Assembly (NCBI GenBank): GCA_040757335.1 | Contig: JBFLXB010000011.1 | Span: forward strand, 1-64,000 | Length of the DNA stretch: 64,000 nucleotides | Source of the DNA: Nitrospirota bacterium | Lineage (GTDB): Bacteria; Nitrospirota; Nitrospiria; 2-01-FULL-66-17 | Reading direction: 5' to 3' | In this document: positions 1 to 8,485 of the stretch, one piece after another | How positions within the stretch are numbered: position 1 is the first letter of the stretch | How the letters are laid out: each line of letters starts with the position of its first letter | Notes under the pieces: model-generated | Told to the model about the DNA's origin: nothing | What the model saw: only the letters and a program-made list of their open reading frames with translations | Database searches by the model: none | Program-made: the position numbers and the translations under genes

Positions 1-102
1 ACCGACGGCTCACCCGAGCCCGCCACCCCGCCCGAGGCCGTCATCCCCCGGCTGCCCCCACGGCGTTCGCCACGCGCCAGGCCTCCGGTTCCCACCTCGT
101 AA
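1..102 (+). CDS. 3' end of a possible proline-rich protein (partial)
   Basis: Frame 1 is open from the window edge to a TAA at 100-102 and would give a 33-residue tail rich in Pro, Arg and Ala that ends PPVPTS. No family is recognisable. A GC-rich frame this short can be open by chance, so it is reported only as a possible cut-off gene running toward the tRNA-Thr gene from the other side. Confidence 0.2.
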   Translation, partial: TDGSPEPATPPEAVIPRLPPRRSPRARPPVPTS

Positions 103-144
103 CGAAGTCAACTGCGGAATCCGGGCTCATAGGTCAGCTCGACC

Positions 145-231
145 TGGCACCAATGTTGGCACCACATCCAGTGTCGGAATAATCAACAAATCGGAGTTTC
201 CTTACAACAGACTGGATCTACGGAGGAAACT
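145..231. repeat. Direct and inverted repeats beside tRNA-Thr 3' end
   Basis: Two copies of TGGCACCA lie at 145-152 and 157-164. An 8-bp inverted repeat, AGTTTCCT (195-202) and AGGAAACT (224-231), ends on the encoded CCA of tRNA-Thr. The stretch 103-230 looks non-coding and less GC-rich than its surroundings. Paired short repeats next to a tRNA 3' end resemble the flank of a tRNA-targeting integrative element. No integrase is visible, so the region may also just be the tRNA trailer or terminator. Confidence 0.3.
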
Positions 232-305
232 GGAGCCGGCGGTCGGGATTGAACCGACGACCTGCTGATTACGAATCAGCTGCTCTACCACTGAGCTACG
301 CCGGC
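231..305 (-). tRNA. tRNA-Thr (anticodon CGU)
   Basis: On the minus strand the 75-nt gene starts GCCGGCG and ends CGCCGGC-T-CCA, so the 7-bp acceptor stem pairs perfectly and CCA is encoded (231-233). The D-arm (GCTC..GAGC), a T-arm with TTCAATC, and the anticodon arm GCTGA-TTCGTAA-TCAGC are all present. The loop places CGT at positions 34-36, which reads ACG (Thr). It begins 15 nt after the rodZ stop codon and may be co-transcribed with it. Confidence 0.95.
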
Positions 306-320
306 GCGGCTTGGCGGGAA

Positions 321-1334
321 CTACTGAAGCGGGTGCGGCGGTACTGTAGTCGAATCGGCCGGCGAAGTCAACGCGGGCGGCACTCGGTCCGAAGGGCTTG
401 ACCGGGACGGTGCCTGCGGCGCGCTCGTCGCAGTCGTGGGGGCCGGAGCGATGGCGGCGCGGGGTGCGGGAGCGCTCTGCGCGCGAGCACTCTGGTTGTC
501 GGCGTTGAGCGCGAGACGCGGTAGGACCACGGTGCGCACGCGGCCGCTGGGCCCGAGTGACGGAATGGGTTCACCGTTGAACTCCACGGTCACTCCGCCG
601 GCGTTCCCGACCGTGAGCCGGAATTCGCGCTCCCCGGACCACCCGACACGTTGTCCGGGCTGCAGCAAAACCTCTTTGGTCTCCCCGTTGTCGATCGTCA
701 CCTGCACCCAACTCGTCTCGTTCGCGGTCACCGCGAGTTGTTGGGGCTTGGAGGCCTCGCGCGGAGGAGCCGTCGCCGGCGCAGGAGCCGTGCTCGGTGG
801 CCCGGCGGGCGGCGTGCTCGGAACCGATTCGGGGACCGGCTCCCCCACGATCGGTTCCCCCGCGCCCGGCACCGGGACGGGTTCGCTCACGGGGGGCGGC
901 GGAAGTTCCATGGGCGCGGCAATGTCCGTCGGGTGCTGATCGGATTGGCTCCGTGGGCTCAACGCCATCACCCCGGAGATCACCACCATCAGCGCCGCAG
1001 CCGTCAGCCCCAGCCCGGTCAGTTTGTGCTGCCACGCGTGCTGGCGACCGGACCGAGCCGCGCGCGCGACCGGGTCGTCCTCCTGGGCGATTTTGAAGTA
1101 CTCCGCGGCGAACTCCTGGTACCGTGTCGACACCTCCCGCTCGTCCAGTCCCAGGCAGCGCGCGTAGGCGCGCAGGAACCCTTTGACGGTGACCTCGGCC
1201 GGCAGCAGGGGGTAGTCGTCGCGCTCCAACGCCTCCAAGGTTTGCAGCCGGATTCGCGTACGCGCGGACACCTCCTCCAGCGACATCCCCCGTTTGCTTC
1301 GTTCCGCGCGCAGGTACTGACCGAGCCGCTCCAT
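321..1334 (-). CDS. rodZ: RodZ-like HTH/DUF4115 membrane protein
   Basis: The 337-residue protein has an N-terminal XRE-type helix-turn-helix of about 75 residues (MERLGQYLRAERSKRGMSLE onward). One transmembrane segment follows at about 105-125, then a Pro/Ala/Ser-rich linker and a beta-rich DUF4115 domain (about 200-280). This is the RodZ architecture: the HTH faces the cytoplasm and binds MreB, and the C-terminal domain lies in the periplasm to support the rod-shape elongation machinery. The long disordered tail after DUF4115 is somewhat unusual. The gene is last in a minus-strand run, 24 nt after the pilus TPR lipoprotein gene. Confidence 0.85.
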   Translation of the reverse strand: MERLGQYLRAERSKRGMSLEEVSARTRIRLQTLEALERDDYPLLPAEVTVKGFLRAYARCLGLDEREVSTRYQEFAAEYFKIAQEDDPVARAARSGRQHAWQHKLTGLGLTAAALMVVISGVMALSPRSQSDQHPTDIAAPMELPPPPVSEPVPVPGAGEPIVGEPVPESVPSTPPAGPPSTAPAPATAPPREASKPQQLAVTANETSWVQVTIDNGETKEVLLQPGQRVGWSGEREFRLTVGNAGGVTVEFNGEPIPSLGPSGRVRTVVLPRLALNADNQSARAQSAPAPRAAIAPAPTTATSAPQAPSRSSPSDRVPPALTSPADSTTVPPHPLQ

Positions 1335-1358
1335 GAGTTTAATGCTCCTCGAAATCGG

Positions 1359-2144
1359 TTACTTGCGAAGGCGCGCGAGATAATTGTTCGCGTCTTCCGC
1401 CCACACGCTGCCCGGAGCCAGTTCGACGACCTTGCGATACGAGTCCTTGGCCTTGTCGGGCATTTCGGCGCGCGCATAGGACTTCGCCAAGTGATAGTGC
1501 CCCTCGGCAAAATCTGGCAATTGCTTGACCGTGATCTCAAAGGCCGCAATGGCCTCGCGATCGGCGCCCTGCTCCTCGTAAATACGTCCGGCCTCAAACG
1601 CCGCCAGCGCGTGCGTGGGGTTCACGCGCAGCGCAGCGGCGAACGCGCGGAGGGCTTGGTCCGGCTGCTTTAGTTTCAAGTAGACCTTGCCCTTGTTGTA
1701 CTGAGCCAGATCCGGGGTCAGATACTGCGGGAAGCTCAGGGCTTTATCGAACTGCTGCAACGCCAGGTCGCTTTTGCCCTGCTCGTCATACACCTTGCCG
1801 AGGTAGTTCCAAGCCTCCGCGTAGCGAGGGTCCAACTTGAGCACGCGCCTGAACTCGCTCGCCGCCTTGTCGTAGTTGCCTTGGACAAAATAGATATGGC
1901 CCAGCGCGTAGTGGGTGTCCCGGTCTTTGGGGTTGAGCTCCGCAGCCTTCTGGAACTCGACGTACGCCGGTTGGATCTGCTGGTCGATCAAGTACGAGTA
2001 CCCCATTTTGTAGTGCGCATCGGCCCTGCGAATGTCCCCTTTATTGGCGCAGCCTGAGAGGAGTATAGCAGACGCCACGGCCCACCCGGCCGCACGCCAC
2101 GGTGCGGACGATTGACGCCGCCGTGCTTGGTCGTTTCCGTGCAC
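1359..2144 (-). CDS. pilW: TPR lipoprotein, PilF/PilW-like type IV pilus pilotin
   Basis: The N-terminus is a lipoprotein signal ending LLSGC, with Cys about residue 32. After it come about six TPR units (for example AYVEFQKAAELNPKDRD and EFRRVLKLDPRYAEAWNYLG) up to the end. At 261 residues this matches PilF/PilW, outer-membrane lipoproteins that guide assembly of the PilQ secretin. PilQ is encoded elsewhere in this window (37839-40115), which supports the role, but TPR lipoproteins are diverse and the symbol is a best guess. The gene sits 14 nt after the PfkB kinase gene. Confidence 0.65.
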   Translation of the reverse strand: MHGNDQARRRQSSAPWRAAGWAVASAILLSGCANKGDIRRADAHYKMGYSYLIDQQIQPAYVEFQKAAELNPKDRDTHYALGHIYFVQGNYDKAASEFRRVLKLDPRYAEAWNYLGKVYDEQGKSDLALQQFDKALSFPQYLTPDLAQYNKGKVYLKLKQPDQALRAFAAALRVNPTHALAAFEAGRIYEEQGADREAIAAFEITVKQLPDFAEGHYHLAKSYARAEMPDKAKDSYRKVVELAPGSVWAEDANNYLARLRK

Positions 2145-2157
2145 CTGGAGGTCCTCC

Positions 2158-3072
2158 TTAGGGTTCGATGTCTTCGAAAAACGTGAGGTGCTTGAACTCT
2201 CGGTACCGCTGTTGAATTTCGAGTCGGGTGAGCGTCCGGAACCGATCGAGGCTGAACGCTTCTACGCAAAACGACGCCAGCACGCTCCCGAAAATCACGG
2301 CCTTGCACAAATTGGCGTGATCCAGGGACGGGTGTTTGGCCAGATGCCCCAAAAACCCCCCGGCAAAGCTGTCGCCGGCGCCGGTCGGGTCAAATACGTG
2401 CTCGAGGGGGAACGCGGGCGCGGCAAAGACCTTCGACCCGGAGAACAAGAGCGCCCCGTACTCCCCGCGCTTGATGATCACCGTGCTCGGCCCCATGCCC
2501 ATGATCGCGCGGCTGGCCTTGACCAGATTGACTTCACCGGCCAACTGTCGGGCCTCGCCATCATTGACGATGAGAATGTCCACCTCGCGCAGCGTACGCT
2601 TCAGCTCCGCCTGTTTGCCCTCGATCCAGAAGTTCATGGTGTCGCACGCGACGATCTTGGGGCGCGTCACCTGTCCGAGCACGTCCCGTTGCAACGCCGG
2701 GTCGATGTTGGCCAGGAACACCAGCGAGGGCTGGCGATACCGGTCCGGGACCTGCGGGGCGAAGCGTTCGAACACATTGAGCTGCGTCTCGAGGGTCTTG
2801 GCTTCGTTGAGCTGGTAGCTGTATTCGCCGCGCCATCGAAAGGTCTTGCCCTTGCTGGTTTCCACCCCGCCGACATCGACGCCTCGGCTTCGCAGAAACT
2901 CCAGGTGGGCCTCGGGGAAATCCTCCCCCACGGTCGCGACAACGTTGACCGCCGTGAAATACGACGCCGAGACCGAGAAATACGTGGCGGACCCGCCCAA
3001 CACCTCGTCCGCTTTCCCGAACGGCGTCTTGACCGAATCCAAGGCCACCGACCCCACGACCAATAAACTCAT
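2158..3072 (-). CDS. PfkB-family sugar/nucleoside kinase
   Basis: A 304-residue ribokinase-fold kinase. It opens SLLVVGSVALDSV, has the GGSATYFSVSASYF substrate region, and carries PfkB signature 2 (DPTGAGDSFAGGFLG) with the catalytic Asp in GAGDS. The start chosen is the ATG whose ATGA overlaps the stop of the preceding lipoprotein gene, with a GGAAGGAG-type ribosome site upstream. The substrate cannot be read from sequence. Placement two genes after mtnP hints at nucleoside or methylthioribose-related metabolism, but this is only context. It is translationally coupled to the upstream gene. Confidence 0.85.
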   Translation of the reverse strand: MSLLVVGSVALDSVKTPFGKADEVLGGSATYFSVSASYFTAVNVVATVGEDFPEAHLEFLRSRGVDVGGVETSKGKTFRWRGEYSYQLNEAKTLETQLNVFERFAPQVPDRYRQPSLVFLANIDPALQRDVLGQVTRPKIVACDTMNFWIEGKQAELKRTLREVDILIVNDGEARQLAGEVNLVKASRAIMGMGPSTVIIKRGEYGALLFSGSKVFAAPAFPLEHVFDPTGAGDSFAGGFLGHLAKHPSLDHANLCKAVIFGSVLASFCVEAFSLDRFRTLTRLEIQQRYREFKHLTFFEDIEP

Positions 3073-3785
3073 ACCCCGCACTCCTTCCCCGTGGCTTGCG
3101 TCTCGCTCGAACGCGGCAGCAGGCTGACCAGGTTGGTCGCAGCCATTGCCAGGACGTCCTGCAGTCTGATCTCTTCGCTGACGGTTTCTTCGACCACCTC
3201 GGTTCCACCCTCCCCCGTCCAGACGAGGTCCCCGCACCGACTGTCCCACACGTCGCCGCGAAGGCGGATGCGCTGCACGCGCTCCGTGGCGCGCTTGGAG
3301 GCAGGAAGGCCCGGTGTGACCGCCGCGGTTGCGGGATCCGACACAGCCCGCGTGGTCCGTTCGTACTGCACGATCCTGGTCAAGAAAAAGTACCGGACAC
3401 CTTCCGCCGCGGCAAACCGCCGCAACAGCCCCGCGTCGATCGTTCCATGCTGTTCATAGTCCCGCATGAGGCGCGTCAAGTCCCCGCTCATGCCCACCTC
3501 ACGCGCGCGGGCCGCGGCGTCGCTGCGTGGGATCACGCGGATCCGCGACAGGTGATTGGAGGCCGCCTGGTCGAGCACGAACCCCACGTCCTCTCGGATC
3601 CCCTCCGGCGCGACCGCGGACGTCACCCCGAGCAGCGCAATGCCCCCGCTTTTCAGACGCGCCCCGTCGAAGTGGGCCGCGCGAAACAGTTGGGTCTCGT
3701 CGTGCGCAATCGACGGGCCGAGCGGCGCGGCGCAACCGCCGGCTGCCAATACGCTGACCATCACGCCGATGAGACGGGCGGTCAC
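3069..3785 (-). CDS. Conserved lipoprotein of unknown function
   Basis: A 238-residue protein with a short lipoprotein signal (LIGVMVSVLAAGGC, lipobox AAGGC). Its body alternates helices and strands, including LLGVTSAVAPEGIREDVGF and a late segment on strand-rich DVWDSRCGDLVWTGEG. I do not recognise a named domain; the pattern resembles small envelope lipoproteins that bind or assemble other components. The GTG start overlaps the mtnP stop codon as GTGA, and the stop overlaps the next ATG as ATGA. All three genes are therefore likely translated together. An upstream extension into mtnP is possible but has no signal-peptide logic. Confidence 0.7.
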   Translation of the reverse strand: MTARLIGVMVSVLAAGGCAAPLGPSIAHDETQLFRAAHFDGARLKSGGIALLGVTSAVAPEGIREDVGFVLDQAASNHLSRIRVIPRSDAAARAREVGMSGDLTRLMRDYEQHGTIDAGLLRRFAAAEGVRYFFLTRIVQYERTTRAVSDPATAAVTPGLPASKRATERVQRIRLRGDVWDSRCGDLVWTGEGGTEVVEETVSEEIRLQDVLAMAATNLVSLLPRSSETQATGKECGV

Positions 3786-4675
3786 CGCGTTCGACCGCCG
3801 AGGAGGAGGGAAAGCCTCGCTTTTTCTCGAGCGGACATGGCGTCCGGCCGGGTGATAATCGCGTACCGGAGCGCCTCCCCGCAGCGGCAGCCCCGCGTCG
3901 CCGAAGCCAGCGTGGGGACCACGGCGGCTAATACGCGTTTGGCCTTGATCACGTTGTCTTGCAGGATTTTGATCACCGCCTCGACCGTGACCGGCGACTC
4001 CTCGTGGTGCCAACAATCGTAGTCGGTCACCAGCGCCAACGTTGCGTAGCACAGCTCAGCCTCGCGCGCGAGTTTGGCCTCGGTGGCGTTGGTCATCCCG
4101 ATCACGTCCACGCCCCACTGCCGATAGATCAGCGATTCTCCGCGGCTGGAGAACTGCGGGCCCTCCATACACAGGTACGTCCCGCGCTCGTGGGAGGTCA
4201 ACCCCAGGCGATGGCAGGCCCCCGCGAGTGCGGTGGTGAGTTCGGAGCAGACCGGGTCCGCGAATGCCACGTGCGCCACGATGCCGCCGTCGAAAAACGT
4301 GGAGACGCGGTGTTTGGTATGGTCGTAGAACTGATCGGGAATCAAGATCTCGCCGGGATGCACCGACTCTTTCATGCTGCCCACGGCGCTGACGGACAAA
4401 ATACGTTCCACCCCCAGTTGCTTCATCGCATGGATATTGGCGCGATAGGGAATGCGGCTCGGGGAGTGGCGATGGCCCCTCCCGTGGCGCGCAAGAAACG
4501 CCACGTCGACTCCGTCGAGCGACCCCACGGTGATGGCGTCGGAGGGGATGCCGAACGGCGTCCGCACCCGAACCCTCTGTTGCGCCTTGAACCCCTCCAT
4601 TTCGTACAACCCGCTGCCGCCGATAATCCCGATCCGCGCCCGTGGAGCGCCCTTGCGCTTACCCGACCTCACCAT
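3782..4675 (-). CDS. mtnP: S-methyl-5'-thioadenosine phosphorylase
   Basis: A 297-residue PNP/MTAP-family enzyme. It shows the phosphate-binding IGIIGGSGLYEMEGF start, the LARHGRGHRHSPSRIPYRAN block, and the substrate-binding GPQFSSRGES and GMTNATEAKLAREAE motifs. It cleaves 5'-methylthioadenosine with phosphate to adenine and methylthioribose-1-phosphate, recycling the by-product of polyamine and related SAM chemistry. The ATG overlaps the miaA end by 7 nt (ATGGTGA), with GGAGAGAGG just before it. No other methionine-salvage (mtn) gene is in the window. Confidence 0.92.
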   Translation of the reverse strand: MVRSGKRKGAPRARIGIIGGSGLYEMEGFKAQQRVRVRTPFGIPSDAITVGSLDGVDVAFLARHGRGHRHSPSRIPYRANIHAMKQLGVERILSVSAVGSMKESVHPGEILIPDQFYDHTKHRVSTFFDGGIVAHVAFADPVCSELTTALAGACHRLGLTSHERGTYLCMEGPQFSSRGESLIYRQWGVDVIGMTNATEAKLAREAELCYATLALVTDYDCWHHEESPVTVEAVIKILQDNVIKAKRVLAAVVPTLASATRGCRCGEALRYAIITRPDAMSAREKARLSLLLGGRTR

Positions 4676-5619
4676 CCCTCTCTCCGCTTCGCTGTGACCC
4701 CGACCGCGTCGTCGAGGCGCGCGACGACGCGGGTGACCACCTCGTCCACCCTCGCGTCATCCTTGACGTCCACCCACCGGACCGCGGGATCGGCGGCAAA
4801 CCAGGTGATCTGCCGTTTCGCGTACCGCCGCGTGTCGCGTTTGGTCAATCGAATCGCTTCGCTCAGATCGTACGCCCCTCCCAGCGCGCCGACGATCTGC
4901 CGATATCCCACCGCGCGCAGGCCTGGTGCGTCGCTTCCATACCCGCGCCGCATCAGTCCCGCGACCTCCTCCTCCAGTCCGGCTTCCACCATCCCGTCGA
5001 CCCGCGCATCGATGCGTCGATAGAGGTCCTCGCGGTCGCGGCGCAAGCCCACGATCACCGCGTCGTAGCGAGGCGCGCGAAACCCGTGGGCTCGCTGCAT
5101 CGCGGACAACGGCGTCCCGGTCAGCTCGAAGACTTCGATCGCGCGCAGCGCCTTGGGCAGATCGTTGGGATGGATCGCGGCCGCCGAAGCGGGATCCACG
5201 TCGCTCAACCGCCGATATACCGCACCGGGTTCGCAGCGCTCGCGCGCCAACCACGCGCTCCGCAGGTCGGGATCCGCGGTCGGGCCATCACACAGTCCCC
5301 ACAAGAGCGCCCGGACGTAGAGCCCGGTCCCGCCGACCAAGAGGACGCGCGCACCGCGGGCGTGCAGCGCCGAGACACAGGCCGCTGCGTCGCGCGCATA
5401 CCGCCCCGCGCTGTAGGCCTCGTCGGGGTCAACCAGGTCCAGCAGGTGGTGGGGCACCCGGCTCCGCTCGGCGACGCTGGGTTTGGCGGTTCCGATATCC
5501 AGACCGCGGTAGACCTGGCGCGAATCCGCGCACACGATCTCGGCGCCCAGCCGTTCCGCGAGGTCCAGCGCCACCTCGCTCTTCCCGACCCCGGTGGGGC
5601 CGACCAAACAGACGATCAT
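4669..5619 (-). CDS. miaA: tRNA dimethylallyltransferase
   Basis: A 316-residue enzyme with the P-loop GPTGVGKSEVA at the N-terminus, then CADSRQVYRGLDIGTAKPS, HHLLDLVDPDEAYSAG and VGGTGLYVRALLWG, all diagnostic for MiaA. It transfers a dimethylallyl group to A37 of tRNAs that read UNN codons. The reading frame extends upstream, but the ATG directly before IVCLVGPTG overlaps the mutL stop as ATGA and gives the family's normal length. The mutL-miaA pairing is common in bacteria. Confidence 0.95.
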   Translation of the reverse strand: MIVCLVGPTGVGKSEVALDLAERLGAEIVCADSRQVYRGLDIGTAKPSVAERSRVPHHLLDLVDPDEAYSAGRYARDAAACVSALHARGARVLLVGGTGLYVRALLWGLCDGPTADPDLRSAWLARERCEPGAVYRRLSDVDPASAAAIHPNDLPKALRAIEVFELTGTPLSAMQRAHGFRAPRYDAVIVGLRRDREDLYRRIDARVDGMVEAGLEEEVAGLMRRGYGSDAPGLRAVGYRQIVGALGGAYDLSEAIRLTKRDTRRYAKRQITWFAADPAVRWVDVKDDARVDEVVTRVVARLDDAVGVTAKRREGW

Positions 5620-7382
5620 CCCCTTCTCCCGAACGCCCGTTCCAAATCCTGGGGCGCGAATCGCAGCGAGACCGGGCGACCGTGTGGGCAGGTGGCGTTG
5701 CGCGGGGTCGCCACCAGGTCGCGGAGCAGCGCGACGGTGGTCTCGTCGTCCAATCGCTGATGGGCTTTCACCGCCGCGTGACACGCCGCCGTGGCCAGCA
5801 GCCGGTGGATCGGCTCACGCGATTCCATCGCGCCGTCCTCCGTCAAGGCTTCCACCATCTCGCGCACCAGGGTCCGCCACGCTACGCCGGCCAGAAGCGC
5901 CGGGACGGCCCGGACCACAAACGTGTTGGGGCCGAACGGCTCGATCTCGACGCCCGCCTCGCGGAGGACGTCGAGTCGCTCGCGGATCGTCAGGGCCTGA
6001 TCCGGCGGATACTCGCACGTTTCCGCAAGCAACAGCGGCTGGCTCGCGGTCGCTCCCCCTGCGTGCTCGGCCACCAGGCGTTCGTACAGCACCCGCTCGT
6101 GCGCCGCGTGTTGGTCGATGACGCGCAGTTCGCCGTCCACTTCCGCCACCAGATAGGTCCGGTCATATTGACCGAAGTACCGAAACAACGGACCCAGCTC
6201 GAGGGAGCGGGGGGGAGCGACCGTGCGGTACGTCGCGGCGGGTTCGCTGATCATCGGGTGCGTGGACGTCGCGTTGGGATCATCCAAGTCGACGCCAACT
6301 TCGACTTCGAGAGACCGGAGCCCCGCGGGAGCCGGAAGATCCGCCGCGGACAGCGCGTCCTGCAGCGCCGCGGTCAGGAGACGCGCCACGTCGTCGGGCC
6401 TGACAAATCGCACTTCGCGTTTGGACGGGTGGACGTTCACGTCGACTTCCGAGGGGGGCATGCGAAGGCACAACACCACAACGGGATGCCGTCCGGTCAT
6501 CAGCCGCGTGGCATAGGCCTGATCCACCGCGCGAAGGAACACCGGATGGCGAACCGGACGGCCGTTCACGTACCACTCCTGACCCTTGCGCGTGGCGCGG
6601 TCGATGTCGGGGCGGGAACAGTATCCGACGACTTCGAGGGACCCTCGCGCGCCGCGAACCGGAATCAACCGCTCCCCCACGGCCTCGCGACCGTACACTT
6701 GGACGAGACGATCAGCCAGATCCTTCGCGGCCGGGTATTCCAGGACGCGCCGCCCTTCGTGGGTCAGGACAAACGACACCCCTGGATGCCCCAGCGCGTG
6801 CTGCTGCACCACCGCGCACACGTGGGACAACTCGGTGGCGGATGACTTGAGGAACTTGTGGCGAGCCGGCGTGTGCGCGAACAGATCGTGGACCGCGATC
6901 ACTGTTCCGGATCGGGGGGCGCTGGGCGCGCGACGAATGACCCGCCCGCCGTCGAGCTCGATTTCGGCGCCTTCGGTTGCGCCTCGCGGCGCGCTGGCGG
7001 CCCGCACGCGCGCCACCGCGGCGATACTGGGCAGCGCCTCGCCGCGAAACCCGAGCGTGGTCAACCGATCGAGGTCGTCCAACGAGCCGATCTTGCTGGT
7101 CGCGTGTCGCTCGAACGCGAGGAGCAGATCGTCCGGCGTCATGCCCTCGCCGTCGTCGGACACGGTCAGGGACCACGACCCGGGGCACGCGGTCTCTACG
7201 TCGATCCGTCGAGCCCCGGCGTCGAGCGCGTTCTCGACCAACTCCTTGACCACCGACGCCGGCCGCTCCACCACCTCCCCCGCCGCAATGCAATCAATCA
7301 ACGCATCAGGCAGCCGACGAATTCTCCCCGTTTCAGCGCCGGCGGTGGGCAACAGGTCCTCGAATGGGAAGGATGGCGACAT
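5616..7382 (-). CDS. mutL: DNA mismatch repair protein MutL
   Basis: 588 residues. The GHKL ATPase part has AAGEVVERPASVVKELVENA, SDDGEGM, GFRGEALPSIAAVA and FAHTPARHKFLKS. The C-terminal dimerisation domain carries the endonuclease motif DQHAAHERVLYE and downstream ACHAAVKAH and CPHGRP metal-site motifs, so this MutL should nick DNA itself, as in bacteria lacking MutH. The ATG used has no clear ribosome site; a TTG at residue 11 (7352) preceded by GAGG is an alternative that would also keep the full ATPase domain. The upstream gap holds a palindromic repeat and hairpin. Confidence 0.93.
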   Translation of the reverse strand: MSPSFPFEDLLPTAGAETGRIRRLPDALIDCIAAGEVVERPASVVKELVENALDAGARRIDVETACPGSWSLTVSDDGEGMTPDDLLLAFERHATSKIGSLDDLDRLTTLGFRGEALPSIAAVARVRAASAPRGATEGAEIELDGGRVIRRAPSAPRSGTVIAVHDLFAHTPARHKFLKSSATELSHVCAVVQQHALGHPGVSFVLTHEGRRVLEYPAAKDLADRLVQVYGREAVGERLIPVRGARGSLEVVGYCSRPDIDRATRKGQEWYVNGRPVRHPVFLRAVDQAYATRLMTGRHPVVVLCLRMPPSEVDVNVHPSKREVRFVRPDDVARLLTAALQDALSAADLPAPAGLRSLEVEVGVDLDDPNATSTHPMISEPAATYRTVAPPRSLELGPLFRYFGQYDRTYLVAEVDGELRVIDQHAAHERVLYERLVAEHAGGATASQPLLLAETCEYPPDQALTIRERLDVLREAGVEIEPFGPNTFVVRAVPALLAGVAWRTLVREMVEALTEDGAMESREPIHRLLATAACHAAVKAHQRLDDETTVALLRDLVATPRNATCPHGRPVSLRFAPQDLERAFGRRG

Positions 7383-7420
7383 TGATAATCGAGATAAGGG
7401 CGAGATCTTCAGTACGCATC

Positions 7421-7442
7421 CGACTCGACGAACGTCGAGTCG
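7421..7442. terminator. 9-bp perfect hairpin
   Basis: CGACTCGAC and GTCGAGTCG flank a GAAC loop. The hairpin abuts the palindromic repeat at 7442-7580 and lies between the cpoB stop and the mutL start. There is no T-run on either strand, so termination is uncertain; it could also belong to the repeat. Confidence 0.35.
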
Positions 7443-7580
7443 AGCCTATTGAGGAATCGGCCGGATGCAAGGCGGAGCGAGCACCGCACCGGTAGGGGCG
7501 TATTGCAATACGCCCCTACGAAACCGTGAGGAGCGGATGCGCAGCGACAACGCCGCAGACGGCCGTTCATCAATAGGCTC
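7442..7580. repeat. Palindromic interspersed repeat, copy 1
   Basis: A 139-bp element with 11-bp perfect terminal inverted repeats (GAGCCTATTGA at 7442-7452 and its complement at 7570-7580) and a central 28-bp perfect palindrome (7492-7519, starting GTAGGGGCGTATTG). It starts 2 nt after the cpoB stop codon. Read on the minus strand, its arms (GCGTTGTCGCTGCGCATCC and GTGCTCGCTCCGCCTTGCAT) match copies at 12497-12615 and 16740-17044. It codes for no protein. It looks like a REP/MITE-type unit. Confidence 0.8.
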
Positions 7581-7581
7581 C

Positions 7582-8430
7582 TTACCGGAGTTCGGCGAGC
7601 TTTTCCTTGGCGAGATTCGCCTCACTCGCCCGCGGAAAATCCTCCAACACCCGCTTCAGCGCGGCGCGAGCCTTCACCTTGTCGCCCACCGCGGCATACG
7701 CAAACCCTTCTTTCAACAGGGCCCCGGGCAATTTTTCGTTTTTCGGAAACTGCGAAATCAGACGGTCGTATTGTTCGATAGCCTGAGGGTACTGCTTGGT
7801 CTGGTAAAACGATTCCCCCAGCCAGTACAAGGCGTGCGGTACCAGAATCGAGTTCGGATACTGTTGGAGAAAGCTCTGGAATCCCTGGATCGCGAACTCG
7901 TAACTTCCCTTGATGAAGTCGTTGTACGCGAGGTTATACGCCTCGACCGGGCTCAACCCGCTGCGGGGCGTACGCCCCGGGACCACCACGCGCTCCTGAT
8001 CCGACGGCGAGGCCTCGGGAGCGGGCGTTAGGCCGGGAACGGGCACCGGCGCGATCGAGGCCTTCCGCTCCTGCTCGGCCATTCGCATTTCGAGCGCTTC
8101 GAACCTGGTGGTGACCTGATTCAGCCGAAAGGATTGGTCGTCGACGGCTTTGGACAGCTCAGAGACACGGTGGGCCTGCTCTTCGAGCCGCCCCTGCATG
8201 GTCTGTACGTCCGCCGCGATCTGATCGAGCCGGACCACCAGGTCGACCTGGCTGCGCTGCCCGGTGGTTGTCCGTTCTTGCGCCAACTTGTCGACCGTAC
8301 CCACCCGGTCGGCAATCTGGTCGAGTTGCCCCCGCATCAGTTCGACGTCGGTCTGCACGTCGACCAGCGCGGCCTGCGTCGCGCACCCGGTCAATAGGGC
8401 GCATGCGAGCCACCATGCTCCCGCGAACAC
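7582..8430 (-). CDS. cpoB: Cell division coordinator CpoB (YbgF), Tol-Pal associated
   Basis: The protein has a lipoprotein-like signal (ACALLTGC), then a coiled-coil heptad region (LMRGQLDQIADRV to about residue 140). Three TPR repeats follow (AIQGFQSFLQQYPNSILVPH, LGESFYQTKQYPQAIEQYD, KARAALKRVLEDFPRAS). This is the CpoB layout, a periplasmic protein that links the Tol-Pal system to peptidoglycan synthesis at division; E. coli CpoB is soluble, so the lipobox is a difference. A GTG start with GGAG just upstream is chosen; a TTG overlapping the pal end (8499) is the alternative. It follows pal by 55 nt. Confidence 0.85.
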   Translation of the reverse strand: MFAGAWWLACALLTGCATQAALVDVQTDVELMRGQLDQIADRVGTVDKLAQERTTTGQRSQVDLVVRLDQIAADVQTMQGRLEEQAHRVSELSKAVDDQSFRLNQVTTRFEALEMRMAEQERKASIAPVPVPGLTPAPEASPSDQERVVVPGRTPRSGLSPVEAYNLAYNDFIKGSYEFAIQGFQSFLQQYPNSILVPHALYWLGESFYQTKQYPQAIEQYDRLISQFPKNEKLPGALLKEGFAYAAVGDKVKARAALKRVLEDFPRASEANLAKEKLAELR

Positions 8431-8485
8431 CGCGCTCCAGCGGCATCGCGCGGGAGCGTTCGTCGAACCCGTAACCGAAATCGCC

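Noticed and set aside
145-161. Sigma-54 promoter-like TGGCAC...TTGGCA
   Set aside because: The GG-to-GC spacing is one base too long and the -12 element is TTGG rather than TTGC.
4926-6845. Long plus-strand open frame (639 codons) opposite miaA and mutL
   Set aside because: It is Arg/Pro-rich, mirrors two clearly recognised minus-strand genes and has no domain. High-GC codon bias opens antisense frames.
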